A DNA stretch of 64,000 bases. It comes from JBEVJK01 sp963791325 (lineage in GTDB: Bacteria > Pseudomonadota > Alphaproteobacteria > Rhizobiales > Rhizobiaceae). The stretch spans positions 466,209 to 530,208 of the forward strand of contig CAWBRU010000002.1 of NCBI GenBank assembly GCA_963791325.1, read 5' to 3'. Positions 18,910 through 30,261 of the stretch are shown in pieces. The notes below the pieces were generated by a model that saw only the letters and a list, made by a program, of their open reading frames with translations, searched no databases and had not been told where the DNA came from. The position numbers and the translations under genes were made by a program. Numbering within the stretch: the first letter of the stretch is position 1; every line of letters begins with the position of its first letter.

Positions 18910-20022
18910 TCACTCGGAGAGCTTCAGGAACATGTCGAGCACCGCATCGCCCATGGCGGCGGTGCCGACCTCGCGTTTGCCTTCCGTCATGATGTCGCGG
19001 GTGCGGTAGCCGTCGTCGAGCACCGCGGCGATCGCGCTCTCCAACCGGTCCGCCTCCAGGATCATGTTGAAGGAATAGCGCAGGCACATCGCGAACGAGG
19101 CGATCATCGCCAACGGATTGGCCACGCCATGGCCGGCGATATCGGGGGCCGAGCCGTGCACCGGCTCGTAGAGTGCCTTGCGCTGACCGGTCTTGGCATC
19201 GGGCGCGCCGAGCGAGGCCGAAGGCAGCATGCCGAGCGAGCCCGTCAGCATCGCCGCCACGTCCGACAGCATGTCGCCGAACAGATTGTCGGTGACGATC
19301 ACGTCGAACTGCTTGGGCCAGCGCACCAGCTGCATGCCGCCGGCGTCGGCCAGCATATGATCGAGCTTGACGTCCGAATATTTGGCCTTGTGGGTCGCCG
19401 TCACCACCTCGTTCCACAGCACGCCCGACCTCATGACGTTGCGCTTGTCCATCGAGGTGACGTGCTTGCCCCGGGTGCGGGCGAGCTCGAAGGCGACGCC
19501 GGCGATCCGCTCGATCTCGAACGTGTCGTAGACCTGGGTGTCGATGCCGCGCTTCTGGCCGTTGCCGAGGTCGAGAATCTGCTTCGGCTCGCCAAAATAG
19601 ACGCCGCCGGTCAGCTCGCGCACGATCAGGATGTCGAGGCCCTCGACTACCGCCCGCTTGAGCGAGGAGGATTCGGCCAGCGCCCGATAGCAGATCGCGG
19701 GCCGCAGATTGGCAAACAAGGCAAGCTCCTTGCGCAGCCGCAGCAACCCTGCCTCGGGCCGCACTTCGTAGGCGACGCCGTCCCATTTCGATCCGCCCAC
19801 CGCGCCGAACAGCACGGCATCGGCAGCCAGTGCGCGGTCCATATCGGCCGCGGAGATGGCGCTGCCATGCGCGTCATAGGCCGATCCGCCGACCAACCCC
19901 TCCTCGGTCTCGAAGCCGGCGTCGAACGTCGCATTCATCGCCGCAATCAGCTTGCGCACCTCAGCCATCGCCTCGGGGCCGATGCCGTCGCCGGGAAGCA
20001 GGAAGAGCTTGCGCGTGGTCAT
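18910..20022 (-). CDS. leuB: 3-isopropylmalate dehydrogenase
   Basis: LeuB oxidatively decarboxylates 3-isopropylmalate in leucine synthesis. The 370 residues open LFLLPGDGIGPEAMAEVRKL and hold RELTGGVYFGEP, the substrate-binding RNVMRSGVLW region, ADAGGMQLVRWP, NLFGDMLSD for metal binding and EPVHGSAPDIAGHGVANPLA. The ATG at 20022 overlaps the stop of the RidA-like gene by 4 bases, so translation is probably coupled. Confidence 0.97.
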   Translation of the reverse strand: MTTRKLFLLPGDGIGPEAMAEVRKLIAAMNATFDAGFETEEGLVGGSAYDAHGSAISAADMDRALAADAVLFGAVGGSKWDGVAYEVRPEAGLLRLRKELALFANLRPAICYRALAESSSLKRAVVEGLDILIVRELTGGVYFGEPKQILDLGNGQKRGIDTQVYDTFEIERIAGVAFELARTRGKHVTSMDKRNVMRSGVLWNEVVTATHKAKYSDVKLDHMLADAGGMQLVRWPKQFDVIVTDNLFGDMLSDVAAMLTGSLGMLPSASLGAPDAKTGQRKALYEPVHGSAPDIAGHGVANPLAMIASFAMCLRYSFNMILEADRLESAIAAVLDDGYRTRDIMTEGKREVGTAAMGDAVLDMFLKLSE

Positions 20023-20435
20023 GTCGTCCTCGTCGAGCCGTCGCGCTTGAGCGCCGTCACCTCGATCTCGATCTTCATCTCGGGCTTGTTCAGCGCGCAC
20101 ACGATCATCGTGGCGGCCGGGCGGATGGCGCCGAAATGCTCGCCGAGGATCGGAAACACCTGGTCGACATAGGCGCGGTCGGAGACGTAGTAGTGCGCGC
20201 GCACCACGTCGGCGAGTGCGAAGCCCGCCTCGGCCAGCGCGGCGGCGATCGTCGCCAGGCAGTTGCGGGTCTGAGCCTCGACGTCCTCCGGCATCGTCAT
20301 TGTGGTGTAATCGTAGCCCGTGGTGCCGGAGACGAAACACCAGGGGCCGTCGGCGACGGCCCGCGAATAGCCCGCTTCGCGCTCGAACGGCGAGCCGGTC
20401 GAGATCAGCCGGCGCTGCGAGCCGCCGTCACTCAC
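20019..20435 (-). CDS. RidA family (YjgF/YER057c/UK114) protein
   Basis: A 138-residue RidA-superfamily protein with PFEREAGYSRAVADGPWCFV, GTTGYDYTTMTMPEDVEAQT and ADVVRAHYYVSDRAYVDQ. True RidA enzymes deaminate reactive enamine/imine intermediates; here the conserved substrate Arg appears to be that of DVVRAHYYV, but catalysis is not proven. Translation likely starts at GTG 20435, inside the leuD stop (GTGA), and ends inside the leuB start (ATGA). This tight packing makes a link to branched-chain amino acid chemistry plausible. Confidence 0.88.
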   Translation of the reverse strand: MSDGGSQRRLISTGSPFEREAGYSRAVADGPWCFVSGTTGYDYTTMTMPEDVEAQTRNCLATIAAALAEAGFALADVVRAHYYVSDRAYVDQVFPILGEHFGAIRPAATMIVCALNKPEMKIEIEVTALKRDGSTRTT

Positions 20436-21037
20436 GCCCACGGCCGGGCTTCGCCGAGCTTGGCCTCGAAGGCGTCGATCGCCGCGGCCTTCTCCAACGT
20501 CAGCCCGATGTCGTCGAGGCCGTTGAGCAGGCAATGCCGCTTGAAATCGTCAAGGTCGAAATGGACGACGCCGCCGTCCGGCCCGCGGATCTCCTTGGCC
20601 TCAAGGTCGACCGAGATCGTCGCATTGGCGCCACGGGCGGCATCGTCCATCAGCTTCTCCAGATCCTCGGGGCTGACGGTGATCGGCAGGATCCCGTTCT
20701 TGAAGCAATTGTTGTAGAAGATGTCGGCAAAGCTGGTCGAGATGACGCAGCGGATGCCGAAGTCGAGCAGCGCCCAGGGCGCGTGCTCGCGCGACGAGCC
20801 GCAGCCGAAATTGTCGCCGGCGACCAGGATCTGCGCCTTGCGATAGGCCGGCCGGTTGAGCACGAAATCCGGGTTCTCCGAACCGTCCTCCCGGTAGCGC
20901 ATCTCGGCGAACAGTCCGGTGCCGAGGCCGGTGCGCTTGATCGTCTTCAGATAATCTTTCGGAATGATCATGTCGGTGTCGACATTGACGATCGGCAGCG
21001 GCGCGGCGACGCCGGTCAGCTTGGTGAACTTGTCCAT
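20432..21037 (-). CDS. leuD: 3-isopropylmalate dehydratase small subunit
   Basis: LeuD pairs with the iron-sulfur subunit LeuC to isomerise 2- to 3-isopropylmalate. The 201 residues include VDTDMIIPKDYLKT near the start, the swivelling-domain signature GDNFGCGSSREHAPWAL and SFADIFYNNCFKNG. The start MDKFTKL at 21037 follows the family; the frame upstream is unlike LeuD. leuC is not found anywhere in this window, although it normally precedes leuD. Confidence 0.96.
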   Translation of the reverse strand: MDKFTKLTGVAAPLPIVNVDTDMIIPKDYLKTIKRTGLGTGLFAEMRYREDGSENPDFVLNRPAYRKAQILVAGDNFGCGSSREHAPWALLDFGIRCVISTSFADIFYNNCFKNGILPITVSPEDLEKLMDDAARGANATISVDLEAKEIRGPDGGVVHFDLDDFKRHCLLNGLDDIGLTLEKAAAIDAFEAKLGEARPWA

Positions 21038-21110
21038 TTCGGTCGTTCCGTGAGTGATCGCAGAAAAGGGGTTTTTAGAGGAACCGCGGCGCCGATGCAA
21101 AGCCCGCCGC

Positions 21111-22280
21111 TCAAATCACGTTGAGCTCGCGGAACGGCCGGTCGGCGGCGATGCGCTGGTAGCCGAAGGCGCTGCAATCGATGCTGCGATAGCCGCCGTG
21201 GACGATCAGCTCGGCCACCGCCTTGCCGACCGCCGGTGCCTGCTGCAGCCCATGGCCGGAAAAGCCGTTGGCGAAGATGAAGTTGCCGAGCGACGGATGC
21301 GGCCCGATGACGCCGTTCTGGTCGAAGCTGTTGTAGTCGTAATGGCCGGCCCAGGCGCGGCCGGGGCGGATCGCCTCGAACGCCGGGATGCGCGCGGCAA
21401 GCGTCGGCCAGATGATCTCCTCGAACAGCGGCCAGTCCGGCTCGAAATCGTCGGGCGCCGCCGCAACTTCGCCGGCCTCGGCTTCCGCCCCGCCGGCGAT
21501 GAACATTGCCCCCTCCGGGCGGACATAGACGCCGGACGGGTCGACGGTGAGCGGCATGTCGGGAAATTGCCGGCGCGCCTCGAACACGAAGACGCTGCGC
21601 TTGCGCGGCTCGACCGGCAAGGCAAGTCCGGCCAGCGCCGCAATCTTGCCGCCACTCGGCCCGGCGGCATTGACAAGGGTGCCGCCACCCAGCCTTTCAC
21701 CGCTGGCCAGCACCACGCCGCGGACGCGGCGGCCTTCAACCTCGACGGCGCTCACCTCGCCGGTGATCTGGGCGACGCTGCGCCCTTTGAGCGCGCGGCG
21801 GAACAGCGCCATCAGCGCATGCGCGTCGAACCAGCCCTCGCCGCTGCGGCCGAAGGCGCCGCCGGCAATGCCGTCGGTGGCGAGCCAGCTGAAGCGGCGG
21901 GCAAGCGCGGCCTGATCGTCGAGCACGATGTCGGCGCCGGCCGCGGTCTGCACGGCATGGTTGGCCGCCAGGGTTGGCAGCCCTGCCGCGCTCGCCAAGA
22001 TCAGATACCCTTGTTCGCGAAAGCCGATGTCCGCGTCCGGCCCGAACACGTCGCCGAGATGCCGGAACAGGTCGAGCGTGAACTGCGACAGGCGGATATT
22101 CTCGGCGGCCGAGAATTGCTGGCGGATCGAGGCGCAGGACAGCGTCGTTGCCGAGCGGGCAAAGCTCGGATCGCGCTCGATGACGGCGATACTGCCGCCG
22201 AAGCCCTCTTCGCGCAGATAGTAGGCCACCGCGCTGCCGACGATGGCCCCGCCGACGATGACGATGTCGTAATGCGCCAA
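21111..22280 (-). CDS. FAD-dependent oxidoreductase, DadA/DAO family
   Basis: A 389-residue flavoprotein of the D-amino acid/sarcosine oxidase group. HYDIVIVGGAIVGSAVAYYL forms the dinucleotide fold, CASIRQQFS the early conserved segment, GWFDAHALMALFRRA the middle, and GFSGHGLQQAPAVGKAVAEL the FAD-closing C-terminal motif. The best start is TTG at 22280, with GAGGG about 10 bases upstream; no ATG lies nearby in frame. Substrate is probably an N-methyl or D-amino acid, but this is inference. Confidence 0.85.
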   Translation of the reverse strand: MAHYDIVIVGGAIVGSAVAYYLREEGFGGSIAVIERDPSFARSATTLSCASIRQQFSAAENIRLSQFTLDLFRHLGDVFGPDADIGFREQGYLILASAAGLPTLAANHAVQTAAGADIVLDDQAALARRFSWLATDGIAGGAFGRSGEGWFDAHALMALFRRALKGRSVAQITGEVSAVEVEGRRVRGVVLASGERLGGGTLVNAAGPSGGKIAALAGLALPVEPRKRSVFVFEARRQFPDMPLTVDPSGVYVRPEGAMFIAGGAEAEAGEVAAAPDDFEPDWPLFEEIIWPTLAARIPAFEAIRPGRAWAGHYDYNSFDQNGVIGPHPSLGNFIFANGFSGHGLQQAPAVGKAVAELIVHGGYRSIDCSAFGYQRIAADRPFRELNVI

Positions 22281-22424
22281 TTCTGTCTCGCCCTCCGCTG
22301 GGATCGTTCGACGGGTGAGCACTTGCACGGCCGGGCGCACCAAGGCAAGAAGGCGTCGCGGCAGCCCGGCGCTCAATGGCGTCCGGCCGCGCGGTCCGCC
22401 CGTCGTGGAAGAGGATGTTCGGCG

Positions 22425-22631
22425 ATGAAGCTCTACCGTTTTCTGACCGGGCCCGACGATGCGAGCTTTTGCCACAAGGTGACGGCGGCGCTCGACAAAG
22501 GCTGGCACCTGTTCGGCTCGCCGACTTATGCCTTCGACGCCGAGACGAAGGCGATGCGCTGCGGCCAGGCAGTGGTGAAGGATGTCGACGGCGTCGACTA
22601 CGACCCCGGGATGAAGCTGAGCGATTATTAG
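22425..22631 (+). CDS. DUF1737 family protein
   Basis: This 68-residue protein reads MKLYRFLTGPDDASFCHKV, GWHLFGSPTYAFD and MRCGQAVVKDVDG, a close match to the small DUF1737 family of unknown function. It is divergent from the flavoprotein gene across 144 bases and convergent with the metallopeptidase gene. Confidence 0.85.
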   Translation: MKLYRFLTGPDDASFCHKVTAALDKGWHLFGSPTYAFDAETKAMRCGQAVVKDVDGVDYDPGMKLSDY

Positions 22632-22721
22632 GCCGGGCTGGCCTGGCCGATCTCGCCGCCTGCCGATCGGCGAGAGGCCCCGGCGGCGGCAAGGCGAAGT
22701 GGGACCGGCAGCGCCTGGGAA

Positions 22722-23150
22722 CTACCCGGTTTCCGCGGCAGCCTCGAGCTTTTCCATGTCGTCGTCGCTCAGGCCGAAATGGTGGCCGATCTCGTGGATC
22801 AGCACATGCACGACGATGTCGCCCAGCGTCTCCTCGTTCTCGGCCCAGTAATCGAGGATCGCCCGACGGTAGAGCGTGATCCGGTTCGGCCCCTCGCCGG
22901 TCTGCGGGTTCCAGCGTTCGGCAATGCCGCGGCCTTCGAACAGGCCCAGAAGGTCGAACGGCGTTTCCAGCGACAGGTCGTCCATGATCTCGTCGGTCGG
23001 AAAATCGGCGAGCTGGATGACGATTTCCCCGGTGAGGGTGCGGAACTCGTCGGGCAGGTGGGCATAGGCTTCGAGAGCCACCAGCTCGAGCTCGTCAAGC
23101 GATGGGGAAAGCTGGTCATGCCAGGCGCGGGTCTGATAGATTCGGGCCAT
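22722..23150 (-). CDS. Metallopeptidase family (zincin-like) protein
   Basis: This 142-residue minimal zincin carries HEIGHHFGLSDDDM, in which His119, Glu120 and His123 form the HExxH zinc site. LDELELVALEAYAHLPDEF and FPTDEIMDDLSL upstream match the possible Zn-metallopeptidase family (PF06262-like), widespread and without a known substrate. The ATG at 23150 was chosen by family length; an ATG three codons upstream is possible. Confidence 0.88.
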   Translation of the reverse strand: MARIYQTRAWHDQLSPSLDELELVALEAYAHLPDEFRTLTGEIVIQLADFPTDEIMDDLSLETPFDLLGLFEGRGIAERWNPQTGEGPNRITLYRRAILDYWAENEETLGDIVVHVLIHEIGHHFGLSDDDMEKLEAAAETG

Positions 23151-23350
23151 GATATCCTCTGAGCGCATATAGCTTGTCCGTGCGGCGCTTACGAGGTCTT
23201 TCCCGGCTGGCGGCGGCGGTCGCCCCTTCGGCCCGCATCGCCCCCACAGCTTAGGATTACCTCTTGTTTCCATTGTACAATTTGAGATTGCAAGGAATAA
23301 ATTCTTCTCGGAGTCCGCTTGACTCGCGGCGCCGGCTCTGGAATCCATAG

Positions 23351-23365
23351 GAACATAACAGGAAC
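23351..23365 (+). promoter_or_regulatory. LexA (SOS) box of the imuA-imuB-dnaE2 cassette
   Basis: GAAC-N7-GAAC (spacer ATAACAG) is the complement of the GTTC-N7-GTTC box bound by alphaproteobacterial LexA. It ends 36 bases before the preferred imuA start at 23401 and only 2 bases before an upstream ATG, which argues against that ATG. SOS control of imuA-imuB-dnaE2 is well established in relatives. Confidence 0.85.
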
Positions 23366-23400
23366 AGATGGCGGAAGTGGCCGGCATGGCAAGGCGAGCC

Positions 23401-24356
23401 ATGGCGCAAGCGGCTATTCATGCCCTGCGCCGCGACATTGCACGGATCGAAGGCATCTTGCCCGAGCCTATGGCCGCGGCAGCGGCGCCGTTGCGGCACA
23501 CCCAGATGCCGGAACGGACAGCCGCCTGAGCCCTTGGGTTGCGACCGGCGCGGCAGGCTTCGACCAGGCGCTCGGTGGCGGGCTGCCGGCCGCTGCGCTC
23601 ACCGAGGTGCACGGGGCGGCCGGCCGCGACGCTGGGGCACTGACCGGCTTTGCCCTGGCGCTTGTCCGGCGCCTTGTCGATCGCCGGGCGCTGCGGCCGC
23701 TGCTTTGGGTGGCGATCGGCCAGACGGCGTCCGATCTGGGCCTGCCCTATCCGCCCGGCCTTGCCGGGCTCTTCGGCCTGCCGCCCGAAGCCCTGCTGCT
23801 GGCTGAGGCAGCCAAGCTCGCCGATGGCCTGTGGATTGCGGAAGAGGCGGCGCGGCTGCCGGCACTGGCGGCGGTCATACTCGAGGTCGAAGGCAATCCG
23901 GGCCGTCTCGACCTGACCGCCACCCGCCGCCTGCACCGCCGCGCGCAGGCGGCGGGACGGCCGGTGTTGCTGCTGCGCCATTCGGGCTTGCCCGAGCCGA
24001 CCGCGGCCCCCGTGCGGCTGCTGGTCGCGCCGGCCGCGGCGGCCCCGCGCCACACCCTCTCCGGTCCGCTGCCCGAGGCAATCGGCCGGCCGGCCTTCAC
24101 CGTCGCCATCGGCAAGAGCCGCACGGCCCTGCCGGGCACCTTCATTCTGGAGTGGAACCCCCATGACAGCGCTTTTCAGGAACGGCGGCCGCAGGATTCT
24201 CGCTTTGTGGTTCCCGCATCTTCCCTCGGACCGCATCTTTCGCCGGCGCTTGGGGAGGTCGTGGCGCTGCCGGAGGCAGCCGGTGCAGCCGCCGCTCGTC
24301 TTCAGCTGGCACGAGAACAACACCCAGCGCATCGCCACGCTCGACGAACGGGCTGA
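23401..24356 (+). pseudogene. imuA: ImuA (RecA/SulA-like mutasome protein), apparently frameshifted
   Basis: ImuA works with ImuB and DnaE2 in SOS mutagenesis. The N-terminus MAQAAIHALRRDIARIEGIL is read in one frame from ATG 23401 (AAGGCG site 5 bases upstream) and stops at about 23530. The rest of the protein (FDQALGGGLPAAALTEVHGA to FILEWNPHDSAFQ) continues in the -1 frame, with the switch between about 23450 and 23530. A real mutation, a sequencing error or an alternative N-terminus in the second frame are all possible. The 3' end overlaps imuB by 194 bases, as is usual in this cassette. Confidence 0.75.
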
Positions 24357-25838
24357 GGCGCTGGCACTGAGGGTCGGCATGGGCATTGCCGATGCGCGCG
24401 CCATGCACCCGGCCATCGAGGTGCTGGAGGCCGAACCCGAGGCCGACCGCAAAGTGCTGGAGGGATTGGCCGACTGGTGCGACCGCTACACCCCGCTGGT
24501 GGCGCTTGACCCGCCTGACGGACTTTATCTCGACATCACCGGCTGCGCGCATCTGTTCGGCGGTGAAAAGCCGATGCTGGATGATCTGTTGATGCGGCTT
24601 TTCGAGCAGGGGTTCGATGTCCGGGCCGGGCTGGCTTCCACCCCGGGCGCAGCCTGGGCCGCGGCGCGCTTCGGCGCAGCCAGCGCAATTCCAGGAGAAG
24701 TGGGGACCGGTTCTCCGGCTGGAATTGCGCCAAAGGAAATTATCGCGGCCGGCGAGGAGGAGACCCTGCTGGCACCGCTGCCGCTCGCCGCCTTGCGCCT
24801 CGACGCCGCAGTGATCCGCAGTTTGGAAAGTGTTGGCTTACGTACAGCGGGGGCGATCCTGTCGGCACCGCGGGCGCCTCTGGTGCGCCGTTTCGGCCGC
24901 GAACTCCTGATGCGGCTCGACCAGGCCGTCGGCCGGCTGGAGGAGGCGATCTCGCCGCGCCTGCCGGTGCCGCCTTTGTCGGTCGAGCGCGCCTTGGCCG
25001 AGCCGATCGTGCTCAGCGAGGAGATCGAGAGCCTGGTCGGCCTGCTTGCCGGGACCTTGAAGACGGATCTCGAGCGGCGGGACGAAGGTGCGCGCCGTCT
25101 GCAGCTTGCTTTGTTTCGCGTCGATGCCGCGGTCTGCCGCATCGAGATCGGCACCTCACGGCCGCTGCGCGAACCGCGGCTGATCAAGCGGCTGTTTCAC
25201 GAAAGGCTTGCCGTACTCGGCAGCGAGATCGATGCCGGCTTCGGTTTTGAGCTGGTACGGCTCTCCGCGCTTGCGGTCGCCCCGTTCGCGATCGAGCAGA
25301 CGGATCTGTCAGGCCGGGCTAACGATGACGGCGAGGCGCTCGCGCTGTTTGCCGACCGGGTGCGTGCCCGGCTCGGGCGCGAGGCGCTCAGCGTGCCGGC
25401 AGCGGTCGCCAGCCATCTGCCTGAGCGTGCGGTGCGGCTGGCGCCGTTCGCCGAAGCAGGGGTGCCTCTTGCCGCGGCAGACGCCGGTTTTTCGTCCGCC
25501 ACCGCGCAAGATGAGGGACCAGCAGCAGCCGCGGCAACGGAGGGCCGCGTGCGCCCGGTACGGCTGCTGCGCCGGCCCGAGCCGGTCGACGTGTCGGCCA
25601 GCGAGGTGCCGGAGGGTCCGCCCAAGACGTTCCGCTGGCGGCGGGCCATCCACCGGGTAACCCGGGCGGAAGGTCCTGAGCGGATCGCGCCCGAATGGTG
25701 GCGGCAAGACGATCAGACGCCGACGCGTGACTATTTCCGCATCGAGGATGGCGATGGCCGCCGCTTCTGGCTGTTCCGGCAGGGGCTTTACGGCGCCGCC
25801 GCGGCGCCGCCGCGCTGGTTCATTCACGGCATTTTCGC

Positions 25839-25842
<4 letters not shown>
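24163..25842 (+). CDS. imuB: ImuB, inactive Y-family polymerase-like mutasome subunit
   Basis: ImuB links the beta clamp, ImuA and DnaE2 in error-prone repair and has lost polymerase activity. The 559 residues open with the family hallmark RRILALWFPHLPSDRIFRR; GLYLDITGCAHLFGGE and GFDVRAGLASTPGAAWAAAR are the palm-like region. PPKTFRWRRAIHRV and a C-terminal RDYFRIEDGDGRRFWLFRQG follow. About residues 174-190 are encoded by a palindromic repeat inserted in frame. The stop overlaps the dnaE2 ATG (ATGA). Confidence 0.93.
24683..24730 (+). repeat. 48-bp palindromic repeat inserted in frame within imuB
   Basis: Perfect 12-base arms GCGCAATTCCAG and CTGGAATTGCGC enclose an inner pair GGAGAA/TTCTCC. 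The core is recognisably related to the repeat at 11025 (both have GCAATTCCAGGA-AAGTGG). The length is 16 codons exactly, so imuB stays open and gains residues around IPGEVGTGSPAGIAP. Confidence 0.8.
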
Positions 25843-29139
<3,297 letters not shown>

Positions 29140-29219
29140 CGCGGGGTTGCCGATCGGGGGGTCCCCGGCCGAGGCGGCCCTTACTTCAAAGGCCGCCGAT
29201 CACACATTCGCCACCCGAG

Positions 29220-29259
29220 ATGGTGCGATTCATACCGGCAAATGGTTGGTTCGCACCAT
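29220..29259. repeat. Inverted repeat downstream of dnaE2
   Basis: ATGGTGCGA (29220-29228) and TCGCACCAT (29251-29259) are perfect 9-base arms with a 22-base loop. A second pair, CAAATGG/CCATTTG, overlaps it, giving two alternative folds. It could be a terminator between dnaE2 and the convergent Trm112 gene or a regulator site; there is no T-run. Confidence 0.4.
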
Positions 29260-29279
29260 TTGGTGCACGGTTCGGGCCC

Positions 29280-29495
29280 TTAGCGGCGCGGTCCGGCACC
29301 CTCAGCGGCGAGCGGCCGCGCCTCCGAAGGGAGCATGATCGGGATGCCGTCGCGCACCGGGTAGGCGAGCTTGGCGACGGTCGAGATCAGCTCGGCTGCG
29401 GCCGGATCCCAAGTGAGCGGTCCCTTGGTCAGCGGACAGGCCATCAGTTCGAGCAGCCGCGGATCGAGCTTGGCGTCGCGGGCGATTTCCGTCAT
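29280..29495 (-). CDS. Trm112 family protein
   Basis: This 71-residue protein contains LDPRLLELMACPLTKGPLTW and AYPVRDGIPIMLPSEARPL, the Trm112/YcaR pattern. In Trm112 proteins a small zinc-knuckle-like domain activates or escorts methyltransferases. The usual CPxCxG motif is reduced to CPLTKG, with one Cys, so zinc binding is doubtful, as in other alphaproteobacterial members. It follows the LON-domain gene by 15 bases. Confidence 0.85.
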   Translation of the reverse strand: MTEIARDAKLDPRLLELMACPLTKGPLTWDPAAAELISTVAKLAYPVRDGIPIMLPSEARPLAAEGAGPRR

Positions 29496-29510
29496 CTTTT
29501 CCGAACGTCC

Positions 29511-30182
29511 CTATTGCAGACTGGAACCGAAATCGTCCTGCTCGCGGGCCAGCGCCATCTCGGTAATGGCAATCAGGGTCTCGGCACGTGTCTTCAGGTC
29601 CGGCGCCTCGAGCAGCGCTTGCTTCTCGGCCGCGCCATACGGCGCCATCATCGACAAAGCATTGACCAGCATGGCATTTTCGGCACGGCTGACGCTCTCC
29701 CAATCGGCCTCCAGACCATTGGCGTCGAGGTAGGCGCGGAACGCCTTGAGCAGCGCCGGCCGGTTGACCTCGCGCGCCGCCTGCTCCTCGGCCAGATCGG
29801 CGGCAAACGGCACCACCCGGCATTGCCTGAACGGCGTCTTGGCGGTCAGCTCCTCGACCACCCGGAACCGGCATACGCCTTGCAAGGCAATGAGGTAGCG
29901 GCCATCGCCGCTCTCGGCAAAGGAGGTGATGCGGCCGAGGCAGCCGACCTGGCAGATCTCCGGCTCGCCGTCCGGCTTGAGGGCCCCGTCGAGCGCCGGC
30001 TGGATCATGCCGACCAGCCGGCGGCCGCCGACCGCCTCGTCGATCATCTGCAGATAGCGCGGCTCGAAAATATTGAGCGGCATGCGGCCGCCCGGAAGCA
30101 GAAGCGCCGCCGACAGCGGAAACAGGGGTACCACATCCGGCAAGTCGCCCGCGCGTCGGTAGTGAGCATTTCCCGCTTGCAA
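29511..30182 (-). CDS. LON peptidase substrate-binding domain protein
   Basis: A 223-residue stand-alone LON N-terminal domain protein. VVPLFPLSAALLLPGGRMPL and NIFEPRYLQMIDEA open it, followed by GCLGRITSFAESGDGRYLIA and a C-terminal helical part with ALSMMAPYGAAEKQALLEAP. There is no ATPase or protease domain. The start is uncertain: TTG at 30182 gives the expected length; no in-frame ATG lies before the domain. It is probably cotranscribed with Trm112 and with the upstream thioredoxin gene. Confidence 0.87.
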   Translation of the reverse strand: MQAGNAHYRRAGDLPDVVPLFPLSAALLLPGGRMPLNIFEPRYLQMIDEAVGGRRLVGMIQPALDGALKPDGEPEICQVGCLGRITSFAESGDGRYLIALQGVCRFRVVEELTAKTPFRQCRVVPFAADLAEEQAAREVNRPALLKAFRAYLDANGLEADWESVSRAENAMLVNALSMMAPYGAAEKQALLEAPDLKTRAETLIAITEMALAREQDDFGSSLQ

Positions 30183-30261
30183 GGCCGTGTGTCTCCGTCC
30201 CCCTTGCCAATGTGGCGCAGCCGGCCCTGCCCACAAGGGGCGGCGCTGCCGGCTTCTGCCT

